Assembly (NCBI GenBank): GCA_963725505.1
Contig: CAVRYN010000008.1
Coordinates: forward strand, 11,426-75,425
From: Udaeobacter sp963725505
GTDB lineage: Bacteria > Verrucomicrobiota > Verrucomicrobiia > Chthoniobacterales > UBA10450
Direction of reading: 5' to 3'
DNA: 64,000 nucleotides
Shown: piece after piece, positions 53,185 to 60,485 of the stretch
Numbering within the stretch: the stretch's first letter is position 1
Layout of the letters: every line of letters begins with the position of its first letter
The notes under the pieces: generated by a model
What the model was told of the DNA's origin: nothing
Seen by the model: only the letters and a program-made list of their open reading frames with translations
Database searches by the model: none
Translations under genes and position numbers: made by a program

Positions 53185-53724
53185 ATGAAGAACGCTCACA
53201 TTATGTCGCTGATAGCCCGCGGCTGTCGCCGCGGCCACGCTTCACCGATATTCCTTATCCTGTTATTTCTGCAGAGTTGTGCCACCAACCCTTCAGAGAT
53301 GGTTCCAACTGATGCAGTTGTCATCAAAACTCACCCCAAAACGGTAGCCGTAGGCACTGTGAACGGAAACTGGCCTCCGCTTGTTCAGAGCCAGGATTTC
53401 AAGCAAGCCCTAGAAGATTCGCTGCTTCGCTACAGATCGTTTTCTCGCGTGGTTAAGGCCAACAGCGGTGAGGATTTTCGTATCGAGGCCACATTGCTGG
53501 AAATGAAACAGCCCTTTGCGGGATTCTCCTTTAACATAAAATCCATAATTCGTTGGCGTCTTATCAACGCCAGGACCGGCCAAATAGTCTGGGACCAGAC
53601 TATCAGCAGACATTTCAGCGGTCAGGCATTCGTCGCGGCCCACCGAGCGCAACTGTCAAATGAAGGGTCAATCAGGGAGAATATCAAGGCTGCCCTACAA
53701 GAGATAGGGCAACTCTCGCTTTAG
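53185..53724 (+). CDS. Cassette 3, second gene: lipoprotein of unknown function
   Basis: A 179-aa protein with an N-terminal basic region and a lipobox-type end (LLFLQSC, Cys near residue 31). The mature part contains VAVGTVNGNWPPLVQSQDFKQALEDSLL and RWRLINARTGQIVWDQTISR, resembling small outer-membrane lipoproteins such as those with an ABC-type-assembly or Lpt-associated fold; no firm family. No attC lies between it and the previous gene, so the cassette carries two genes. Confidence 0.7.
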   Translation: MKNAHIMSLIARGCRRGHASPIFLILLFLQSCATNPSEMVPTDAVVIKTHPKTVAVGTVNGNWPPLVQSQDFKQALEDSLLRYRSFSRVVKANSGEDFRIEATLLEMKQPFAGFSFNIKSIIRWRLINARTGQIVWDQTISRHFSGQAFVAAHRAQLSNEGSIRENIKAALQEIGQLSL

Positions 53725-53770
53725 AAGAATCGATGAATGGTGCCATTCTCTTATTAGAACCCAGGCCCAA

Positions 53771-53896
53771 GACCTAACCAATCGCTCCAGCTAACCGCTG
53801 GCCGTTGCGATAACCAGTTTTAATTTTATGAAACAGTTGTCGATATTGCGAAAGCTCGCTGCCGCCGGCGGTAGCTGAGCTCCGTCTCGTTAGGTC
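53771..53896 (+). repeat. attC site 4
   Basis: GACCTAACCAATCGCTCCAGC at the left; GCTGAGCTCCGTCTCGTTAGGTC at the right; 126 bp. The arms CTAACCGCTGGCC and GCCGGCGGTAG pair. Confidence 0.9.
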
Positions 53897-53954
53897 TAAA
53901 AGTGTGCACTATTGAACAGCGCAAACACGGGTACGACGACCCCAAACGCTTTTA

Positions 53955-54287
53955 ATGCGACCAAACTGGACCAAATTGCTCCACCAAGAGCGAGCGCAAC
54001 GCGAAGCCAAAGCAGGTGCGCGCCAAGAGCGCAAGGAGCGCAGGCGGCTGCGCAGACGCGAAAAGGAACGTTCGCGCCGTGAGAATCCTGCGGCGTATTA
54101 CGCAGCGAAACAGGCAATTACCCTGGCAAACAAAGCACGCCATCGAGCCAGACTCCGTCGGCGGCGAGCTGCACGGCGAGCGACGAGAATCGTAGGCCCA
54201 AAGCCGAAGCCGTCAGGCAAGCGGCGCGGCGGAGACATCTTCCGTAGCGGTCGCAGAATGCCGGCACACTACGGAGCAAATCAATGA
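53955..54287 (+). CDS. Cassette 4: very Arg-rich small protein
   Basis: A 110-aa protein with about 30% Arg and 10% Lys, e.g. QERKERRRLRRREKERSRREN and KARHRARLRRRRAARRATR. It could bind nucleic acid, but composition alone does not show this. It starts 59 bp after attC 4 and stops 40 bp before attC 5. Two long reverse-strand frames also cross this region; the forward frame is preferred because it obeys the cassette layout. A four-base overlap (ATGA) leads to a 31-codon frame that runs into attC 5. Confidence 0.5.
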   Translation: MRPNWTKLLHQERAQREAKAGARQERKERRRLRRREKERSRRENPAAYYAAKQAITLANKARHRARLRRRRAARRATRIVGPKPKPSGKRRGGDIFRSGRRMPAHYGANQ

Positions 54288-54326
54288 ACAACCAAGACGC
54301 AGCGTTCAGGGCAATGCAAATCGCAA

Positions 54327-54453
54327 GACCTAACCAGTCAGTGGAGCTAACCGCCACCCGGCGTACGTTTACGTTTTGAGATGACTAAAACCTCTTCAGT
54401 TCGAGCACACGCTCGCTCTCGGTGGCGGTAGCTCACTTCTGTCTCGTTAGATG
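54327..54453 (+). repeat. attC site 5
   Basis: GACCTAACCAGTCAGTGGAGC at the left; GTAGCTCACTTCTGTCTCGTTAGATG at the right; 127 bp. Left box complements the start of cassette 4 in 9 of 9 bases (AGACCTAAC/GTTAGGTCT). Confidence 0.9.
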
Positions 54454-54487
54454 CTGAAAATTAAACTGTGATTTATTACTAAGACCA

Positions 54488-54972
54488 ATGAAACGTGCCT
54501 TCCTATTTCTGCCGCTATTGTTTATTCTTATTTCATCGTCCGCACCTTCTCAGACAGCAACGCCGCCGAACCGTGAGCAGGACGAGAAAGGGATCAAACA
54601 GGTGCTAACAGCTTTCGTAGAGGCCTGGAACCGCCATGACGCCAAAGCTTTCTCGATGGTCTTCGCGGAGGACGCTGACTTCACGAACGTGCGCGGAATG
54701 AGCGCGCATGGGCGAACGGAGGTGGAAAAGTTCCACGCGCCGTTGTTCGCCACTAACTTCAAGGACAGCAGTCAAAAGATATCGGAGACAAAGATCAGGT
54801 TCATCACGCCCGAGGTGGCGGCGGTTGATGCGCGGTGGGAGATGACGGGTGCGAAAAGTCGGACGGTCAGGAGATCCCGTTGAGAAAGGGGCTGCTGAAT
54901 TTGATCATGACACGCTCGAGTGGCCAGTGGCTCATCATGGTCATGCACAACATGGATTTGCCTCAGCCGTAG
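54488..54972 (+). CDS. Cassette 5: DUF4440/SnoaL-like exported protein, frameshifted near 54857
   Basis: About 161 aa after adding one base. A signal peptide (MKRAFLFLPLLFILISSSAPS) precedes an NTF2/SnoaL-like fold: VLTAFVEAWNRHDAKAFSMVFAEDADFTNVRG and, after the shift, SDGQEIPLRKGLLNLIMTRSSG and WLIMVMHNMDLP. The intact frame stops early at 54883. Such proteins often bind or modify small hydrophobic molecules; the role is unknown. The frameshift may be real (decay of a cassette) or an error. Confidence 0.72.
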
Positions 54973-54978
54973 CGAAGT

Positions 54979-55103
54979 CATCTAACCAATCGCTCGAGCC
55001 AACCGCTGACCGGCGAGTAAACTGTCGCTTGATGACTAAAACCTTACACTCGGAAGCGGAACCCGGTTTCGTCAGCGGTGGCTCAGCTCGGTCTCGTTAG
55101 AGC
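54979..55103 (+). repeat. attC site 6
   Basis: CATCTAACCAATCGCTCGAGCC at the left; GCTCAGCTCGGTCTCGTTAGAGC at the right; 125 bp. Left box complements GTTAGATG at the start of cassette 5 in all 8 bases. Confidence 0.9.
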
Positions 55104-55104
55104 T

Positions 55105-55829
55105 ATGTCGCGCATTGTGAGAAGGGCGGTTCTGTTCGTCGTAGGACTCGCAGTATTCCTAAATACCGCGCACGCAGAGGAGGTGACAACGGCGAAAAGT
55201 AAACCCACGGTTTATATTCACATTACCAGAGAAAATGACCCACTCGACAAAGCCATCGAGAATGCTTACGCCAAGAACTTCACGATTGTCGAGGTTCGAA
55301 ATAGTAAAGAATTTAACCCTGCTGTAGTGAGAGAATCCGTCCATCCGCACCTGGTGCTTAGTGAATCGACGCAGGAACCGAAGGGCGACGTCTTAGTCGT
55401 GATCATTGTGACAACAGATGGGCGTCCGATAGAGCCTGTCATTCTCAAATCTGCAGACAAGCGGCTTAACGCGGCAATGCTCGACGCGGTCAAACAATGG
55501 CGCTTTACGCCCGCCCGCCTTAACGGCTCCTCAGTTTCAGAGGCGTTTTACGTATTATTTTCAAAGGCGGCAGGAGCAAAAGCGCTAGCGATCTTTGCCC
55601 CTCGACCGGCTTATCCCAAGGATGAGAGAGGTCACCGCCCCACCGGACAAGGGGTCGTCGTCATGGACGTCGATCCGAAAACCGGTTGGGTCACGTCGGC
55701 GCGAATGGAGAAGAGTACACGGGTAGTAAGCTTCTCGACGATGCTGCTCTTGCAGCATTCAGCCGATGGCGTTTTCGACCGGGTACTGTTCGGCTTGTCC
55801 ATTCTCCGATCACGTTTACACACCGGTGA
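55105..55829 (+). CDS. Cassette 6: exported TonB-C-like domain protein, frameshifted near 55720
   Basis: About 241 aa after adding one base. A signal peptide (MSRIVRRAVLFVVGLAVF) is followed by two TonB C-terminal-like units: GDVLVVIIVTTDGRPIEPVILKSADKRLNAAMLDAVKQWRFTPARLNG and, after the shift, GVVVMDVDPKTGWVTSARMEKST then SKLLDDAALAAFSRWRFRPG. Without correction the frame reads into an unrelated tail ending at 55845 in attC 7. It starts 2 bp after attC 6. It may act in TonB-linked or cell-envelope processes, but lacks a TonB membrane anchor box. Confidence 0.7.
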
Positions 55830-55838
55830 GAGCCAAAA

Positions 55839-56107
55839 GGCCTAACCAATCGATGAAGCCAACTCCGAAAGTATTCGCGAGCAGGCTGGCTCCATTTCGA
55901 AATGAGTTGACTCATTCACTCCTGCTCATTCGGCCTTCGGCTTTCCCATCTATGTCGCAACGCTTCCCGCGGGCTCCATTCAACGTGTTTGCCACGACGC
56001 CCTGCCGTGGCTTACCTCTTTGACTCATGATCTTCCCAGTTCATTCGCCCTCGCGGGCTATCCCGTCTATCTCGCAGATTCCCATCTGCTCGATTCTCGT
56101 TAGGTCT
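55839..56107 (+). repeat. attC-like site 7 (long or composite)
   Basis: GGCCTAACCAATCGATGAAGCC at the left and GATTCTCGTTAGGTC at the right, but 269 bp apart, about twice the length of the others. The interior contains GCCACGACGCCCTGCCGTGGC, a hairpin commonly carried in attC loops. Confidence 0.65.
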
Positions 56108-56157
56108 CGACGATGATGGACAGTGCGAGGTGGGACCGGCAACGTCGGAGTTGATCC

Positions 56158-57057
56158 TCACTTCGAGCTGTCGATGATCTGTTGCGCGTTCTTGATCGCG
56201 GACTCGTCCGGCGCTTTGTCTTTCTTCAGGATGTCGATCGTCTTTTGCGCCGAGGCAGTGGCTTCTTTCTTGTTGCCAAGCTTCGCCTGAATCTGCGCCT
56301 TCTTGTAGTGCATGAAGTAGGCGTCTGGGTTCTTGTCCAGCGCCTGGTCGATCCACTTCGCCGCCTGCGTCATGTCCTTGTTGTTGTCGTAGTAAAAGGC
56401 CGCGGCCTGATAGGCGGTGCGCGGGTCGAGCGGAGTCTTTGCGCTAACGGCTGCATCGAGTTGCTTGCTTACCTGCTCGACATCGTCCGTGGTCAACTTC
56501 ACCGGCACGCGCGTTTTGTCCCAAAGGAAATTAAGCGTTGCGGAAGCGCCTTTCACATCAGCTAGCGCGATGGTGAACGTCTCGATTGTGACCGGATTGG
56601 GTTCCGGCTTCGCCGTGAGACGGACGGCATCGTTCTCCTGCTTATAATCGGCCGTGCTCTGCACCTTCGCGTCCTTCGAAACGATGATGGTCCACTCGTT
56701 CGCTGTCGGAATCGTGAAGAGTGCGTACTCACCGGCCGGGATCTCCTTGCCGCCGAGCGTTACCGCTTTGCTAAATTTAATTTTGGTGACCGCGTTGGCG
56801 CCCGTGCGCCAGAGCTTCCCGTAAGGCACCAGGCCGCCGAAGATATCGCGGTCGTTCTTGTTCGGGCGCGAATAATCTACCTCGACATCGGTCAACCCGA
56901 CACGCTGTTTTACCACCGCGTGCTGGCTGGCAGCGGGAAACTCTATTTTTTTCTCCTCCGCTGCCCGTAGGCTGCCGGGCATGAGCAGTCCCGCGAAGAA
57001 CGAAAGTGCGAACAAAGCGGAAAGGAGAAGCGAAGGAAGACGTGAGGATTGGATCAT
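56158..57057 (-). CDS. Cassette 7: DUF2911/TPR exported protein, in reverse orientation
   Basis: A 299-aa protein: signal peptide (MIQSSRLPSLLLSALFALSFFAGL), a DUF2911 domain (QRVGLTDVEVDYSRPNKNDRDIFGGLVPYGKLWRTGAN through GEYALFTIPTANEWTIIVSK) and a C-terminal tetratricopeptide-like tail (MTQAAKWIDQALDKNPDAYFMHYKKAQIQA). It is the only gene of the array on the opposite strand, so it needs its own promoter between 57058 and attC 8. DUF2911 function is unknown. Confidence 0.85.
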   Translation of the reverse strand: MIQSSRLPSLLLSALFALSFFAGLLMPGSLRAAEEKKIEFPAASQHAVVKQRVGLTDVEVDYSRPNKNDRDIFGGLVPYGKLWRTGANAVTKIKFSKAVTLGGKEIPAGEYALFTIPTANEWTIIVSKDAKVQSTADYKQENDAVRLTAKPEPNPVTIETFTIALADVKGASATLNFLWDKTRVPVKLTTDDVEQVSKQLDAAVSAKTPLDPRTAYQAAAFYYDNNKDMTQAAKWIDQALDKNPDAYFMHYKKAQIQAKLGNKKEATASAQKTIDILKKDKAPDESAIKNAQQIIDSSK

Positions 57058-57136
57058 AATGTGCGGGGTATTTTAAGATGTGATGATTTAAACGGAGAAG
57101 ATATCGCGGGGCGGCAAGAGTCAAATCGGTTTGCCC

Positions 57137-57263
57137 TTCTAACAAATCGCTGCAGCCAACCGCTCTTTGGCGTTGCGCGTCGATGTCGATCTTGATTAGT
57201 GTACGCTTAACCGTTGCGCAGCCTCGCTCTCAGAGCGGCGGCTGAGCTCCGTCTCGTTGGACG
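57137..57263 (+). repeat. attC site 8
   Basis: TTCTAACAAATCGCTGCAGCC at the left; GCTGAGCTCCGTCTCGTTGGACG at the right; 127 bp. Its left box does not pair with the start of cassette 7. Confidence 0.85.
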
Positions 57264-57279
57264 CAAAGACTTAATCACT

Positions 57280-57756
57280 ATGCGCGGAGTTCAGATCAGC
57301 TACCTGAGTGAGCACCCAGAATACGTCCAACAATTGGCGCAGTGGCTCTTTGAACAATGGAATTCTATTCTTGGCGAAAAAACTCCTGAGGCGCGATTCA
57401 AAAAACTAAAAGCGCACATGAATCGGGATAAGCTGCCTATTGCATGGGTTGCGCATGCGAATGGACAACTTCTCGGAACTGCAGCCCTTCGCGTGCATGA
57501 TCTCGAGGGGCGCGAAGATCTGACTCCGTGGCTCGGCGGAGTATTTGTTGGTTCACAGTTTCGTCGTCAGGGTATTGGTGCCGCACTCTGCGCCACCGTC
57601 GAGCACGAAGCGCGGTCGCGAGGGATAGAGACTCTTTATTTGTTCACGCTCGACAAGCAGACGTGGTATTCACGCCTGGGCTGGACGTTACTTGGCCCGT
57701 GCGTTTGGCACCAGCGGCCCGGTGACATAATGTGCAAGCAGTTACAGACGGTCTAG
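57280..57756 (+). CDS. Cassette 8: GNAT family N-acetyltransferase
   Basis: A 158-aa acetyltransferase starting 17 bp after attC 8. Acetyl-CoA motif: WLGGVFVGSQFRRQGIGAALC with the RxxGxG loop (RRQGIG), then LCATVEHEARSRGIETLYLFT. It adds an acetyl group to an unknown amine, antibiotic-resistance-type and others being possible. The longer frame starting in attC 8 is less likely. No site follows it in recognisable form, so it may be the last cassette of the array or the array's right border. Confidence 0.85.
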   Translation: MRGVQISYLSEHPEYVQQLAQWLFEQWNSILGEKTPEARFKKLKAHMNRDKLPIAWVAHANGQLLGTAALRVHDLEGREDLTPWLGGVFVGSQFRRQGIGAALCATVEHEARSRGIETLYLFTLDKQTWYSRLGWTLLGPCVWHQRPGDIMCKQLQTV

Positions 57757-57773
57757 CAAACGACGGAGGCAAT

Positions 57774-57830
57774 CCAGCACTTTGTTGATACATATGGATT
57801 TTATGCTCACTCTTGAGTTCAAAGTGCTGG
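57774..57830. repeat. Perfect 11-bp inverted repeat at the array's right border
   Basis: CCAGCACTTTG (57774-57784) and CAAAGTGCTGG (57820-57830) with a 35-nt loop. It lies between the GNAT gene and the transporter gene and is not an attC by sequence. Confidence 0.6.
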
Positions 57831-57833
57831 GTG

Positions 57834-58865
57834 ATGGCTGCTCAAACAATGGCGCAAGATATTGAACCGACGTCCGGTCCAGACCAGGATGGGCCGATCT
57901 GGGGTTATCATTTTGTGCCCAACCAACCAGCACGGTCAATCATTTCGGCGGCGGCGGTTGAGTTTTTGACCGCGCCGGGTCCGCCCCCACCGGATGAATT
58001 CCTGTGGTTGCATTTTTCGCTTTCCAATGTGGCTTCTGAGCCTTGGTTACGGCGGTACCTGACATTGCCAGATACGTTTTACGAATCGTTGCAGAGCGAT
58101 TTAGACGCCACTCATTTGGAGCAGGACGGAGACTCGCTGGTGGCGCGTATCCATGATGTGCTTTTCGATTTCACATTTGACGTCCCGGTTGCGACCACCA
58201 CTCTTTGCGTAAAGCCGCGCGTGCTGGTAAGCGCGCACATCCGGCCCTGGCGCTCGATTGACCAACTCCGGGCAGCGGTGCAAGCGGGCCAAGTCTTTCG
58301 TTCGCCGATTGAAATTCTGGCGCGTTTATTGCGAGATCAGGCCAGTGTGTTGGTTGACATTGTGCGGAAGTCCAAAAAGCGGGTGGGCCCGATGGAAGAG
58401 CAACTGTTGGCCAAGCGCGTTTCTGTCAGTCGCAGCGAATTAGGTTCTCTGCGGCGGATGTTGGTTCGGCTCCAACGGCTTTTGGCCCCGGAACCGGCTG
58501 CATTCTTTCGCCTTCTTAGTCGGCCTCCTGGTTGGATTACGGAAGAAGAACTTCAGAACCTGCAACAAGCCGCAGAGAAGTTTTCCACCGCCATCAGCGA
58601 CACAGCGGCCCTGGTTGAGCGCGTCAAACAGCTTCAGGAAGAATTGGCCGCCTTTGTCAATGAACAGACCAATCGCACGCTATTTGTGTTGACGTTAGTA
58701 ACTGTGCTGGCCTTGCCGATTAACCTGGTGGCGGGTTTGTTTGGCATGAACGTAGGTGGCATTCCTCTGGCTCAACACCCGTTCGGTTTCTTTTTGGTCG
58801 TGAGCCCCCTGCTGGTGTTGACAGCGTTCCTGGCGTATTGGGGGTTGGGCAGACGGCGTTACTAG
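57834..58865 (+). CDS. CorA/ZntB-family divalent cation transporter
   Basis: Inner-membrane Mg2+/Zn2+-type channel or exporter. The 343-aa protein has a large cytoplasmic domain (residues 1-260, with a coiled helix LQQAAEKFSTAISDTAALVERV) and two C-terminal helices with the GMN signature between them (LFGMNVGGIPLAQH), ending in the short basic tail GRRRY. The ATG at 57834 is preferred over a TTG seven codons upstream. Confidence 0.9.
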   Translation: MAAQTMAQDIEPTSGPDQDGPIWGYHFVPNQPARSIISAAAVEFLTAPGPPPPDEFLWLHFSLSNVASEPWLRRYLTLPDTFYESLQSDLDATHLEQDGDSLVARIHDVLFDFTFDVPVATTTLCVKPRVLVSAHIRPWRSIDQLRAAVQAGQVFRSPIEILARLLRDQASVLVDIVRKSKKRVGPMEEQLLAKRVSVSRSELGSLRRMLVRLQRLLAPEPAAFFRLLSRPPGWITEEELQNLQQAAEKFSTAISDTAALVERVKQLQEELAAFVNEQTNRTLFVLTLVTVLALPINLVAGLFGMNVGGIPLAQHPFGFFLVVSPLLVLTAFLAYWGLGRRRY

Positions 58866-58928
58866 GAGTTTTTTCAGAGGTGATGTTCCAACCCCGCATC
58901 AGCCGGATTATGCACGCTGATCAGTGAG

Positions 58929-58960
58929 CTGTAGCGGCGCTCTCTGAGCGTCGCTCAGAA
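58929..58960. repeat. Family C hairpin
   Basis: CTGTAGCGGCGCTCTCTGAGCGTCGCTCAG; one half of a family C copy. Confidence 0.45.
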
Positions 58961-58984
58961 AGATTTGAGAAAGCCCTCCACTGT

Positions 58985-60484
58985 TCACTGCAATCTTTGC
59001 AGTGAAGAAATGCCGTAGTTTTCCTGGAGCGCCGGGGCTTCGGCGGCGACTTGCGATGCGTCGAGCTCGATCTGTTTTGGATCTTCTTCGGTCTCGATTT
59101 TGATGAAACCGTTGATGGGTTGTTTTGCGGCTTCGGCCAGATCGTCCAGCGATTTAATTTCTTTTCCGTTCACCTTTTTCACCGTGAGGTAGGCAAGATC
59201 ATCGTAGCCGATTGTGCTGTTGGCAGGGAGCACCTGGCTGAGAATCACTACGCGCCGATTGCGCTGTGGGAAAAGCTCGGATTGGAAATGGTCCATATAA
59301 ACCAATCGCTGCGGAGCTTCTCGTTGCCAGTTCGGTCCCCATTCCTTGAGATACTGGCGGGATAGCTCCTGAAAAATCAGGCCGCCGAGGACGTAATATC
59401 GCGGCGGCTGATCCAGATTATACGGCGGACTCACGTAATCTTCCGCGTCGCGATGCTCGAGAGTCACATTCAGCTGCATCGGCTTGCCGTTGCGTTGAAT
59501 GTGGAAAGGGACGACATCGCCAGCGTAAGCGTGGGCTGTCAGCAAATTTGTGAATTCGATCTTGCCATAAAGCGAATCGACGTAGTTGCCATTTTGATCG
59601 ACATCATGATTTGCCACGGCTGTCACAACGTCGCCGACCTGGAGTCCGGCTTTCATTGCCGGCATGCCTGGTTCCACATTGGTAACGTAAACGCCGCCAC
59701 CTTTGCCTTTTTCTCCGGCATACTCGCGCAGTTCCGGATCGCGCGTCGGAAAAAAGGAGAATCCAGCAGAGGGAAAACCACGATAATTCTGGCCTTCGGC
59801 CTCCTTCAAAAAATGCGTGATGACCGGCGCCGGGATGGCGTCCAGCAGTTGCGAGCGCGAATCGTAACGCAGCAGCAGTCCGGCGAGCTTGTTATTCTTG
59901 ACCAGAGGAACCGTGTAACTGTTCTCCCGATACTGCATCGGAATGCTGATGCGGTAGGTGAGGAACTGCCCAACGTCGATCGGATAAGGCATCGTTTGCA
60001 CCGTTGTCACCAAGCCTTCTGTCGCGAGCAGGGCACCCGTTGGCTCCAACTGCCACGCGGCGAGGCGGTCGCCGACCACCGTATCAGGTGCAATTTCCAG
60101 CGGCGTAATTCCGTCGAGGAATGTTTTCTCCGCTGGTTCAAGGAGCGCAAGATTCGCTTCGTAATCAATCACCTGCACATTTGCGGCCGTTTTTTCGCCC
60201 GACTCCGCACGCTCGAGCTCGACGTAATTTTGGTTTGTAACGAGATCGGCAGTGACCAGGACACGGCCCTTGGACAAAACCGCTCCAAGCGCTCGCTTTG
60301 AAAACGGCGCTTTCTTTTGCCAGGGTCGAAAATAATCATACGACTGACCAGTCACGTTTACGCGAACCAGCGCCAGCTGTTTTTGCTTACCCGCCACGGT
60401 CGGAACAGCAGGTTCCTTTTTCGCCAGCGTCCCACTAGCTGCGATGAGAACAATGCTGAAAGCAATGAGAGAGTGTCTTAACAT
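58985..60484 (-). CDS. Deg/HtrA-like PDZ protein lacking catalytic residues
   Basis: A 499-aa exported protein (signal MLRHSLIAFSIVLIAASGTLA) built like HtrA: a trypsin-like region, then PDZ. The His position reads TADLV (Asp80) instead of TNAHVV, and the Asp position reads EANLALL (Asn111) instead of DLALI. A Ser lies in the equivalent loop (RENSYTVP), but the oxyanion glycines are gone. It should not cleave peptides and may act as a regulator, chaperone or substrate-binding partner. The active paralogue starts one base upstream in the operon, with which it shares a PRYYVLGGLIFQEL-type C-terminal domain. Confidence 0.82.
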   Translation of the reverse strand: MLRHSLIAFSIVLIAASGTLAKKEPAVPTVAGKQKQLALVRVNVTGQSYDYFRPWQKKAPFSKRALGAVLSKGRVLVTADLVTNQNYVELERAESGEKTAANVQVIDYEANLALLEPAEKTFLDGITPLEIAPDTVVGDRLAAWQLEPTGALLATEGLVTTVQTMPYPIDVGQFLTYRISIPMQYRENSYTVPLVKNNKLAGLLLRYDSRSQLLDAIPAPVITHFLKEAEGQNYRGFPSAGFSFFPTRDPELREYAGEKGKGGGVYVTNVEPGMPAMKAGLQVGDVVTAVANHDVDQNGNYVDSLYGKIEFTNLLTAHAYAGDVVPFHIQRNGKPMQLNVTLEHRDAEDYVSPPYNLDQPPRYYVLGGLIFQELSRQYLKEWGPNWQREAPQRLVYMDHFQSELFPQRNRRVVILSQVLPANSTIGYDDLAYLTVKKVNGKEIKSLDDLAEAAKQPINGFIKIETEEDPKQIELDASQVAAEAPALQENYGISSLQRLQ

Positions 60485-60485
60485 T

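Larger units (their letters stand above)
51321..57263 (+). mobile_element. Integron gene-cassette array without integrase (CALIN)
   Basis: Eight attC-like sites, mostly 124-128 bp, separate seven cassettes; an eighth gene follows the last site. Forward genes begin within a short distance after one site's GTTRRRY box and end close to the next site's YYYAAC box. For cassettes 3, 4 and 5 the 8-9 bases following the leading G are exactly complementary to those before the trailing AAC (AGACCTAAC/GTTAGGTCT; CATCTAAC/GTTAGATG); cassettes 1 and 2 match partly. Each site folds as an imperfect hairpin. No IntI gene or attI is seen in the window. Confidence 0.85.

Noticed and set aside
53896..54357. Two reverse-strand frames across cassette 4
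   Set aside because: They read through attC 5 and lack cassette-like limits; forward gene preferred, though with low confidence.
51204..57800. An integrase (intI) gene within or next to the array
   Set aside because: No open frame in either strand from 48 to 64 kb has tyrosine recombinase motifs, so the array is reported as lacking an integrase.
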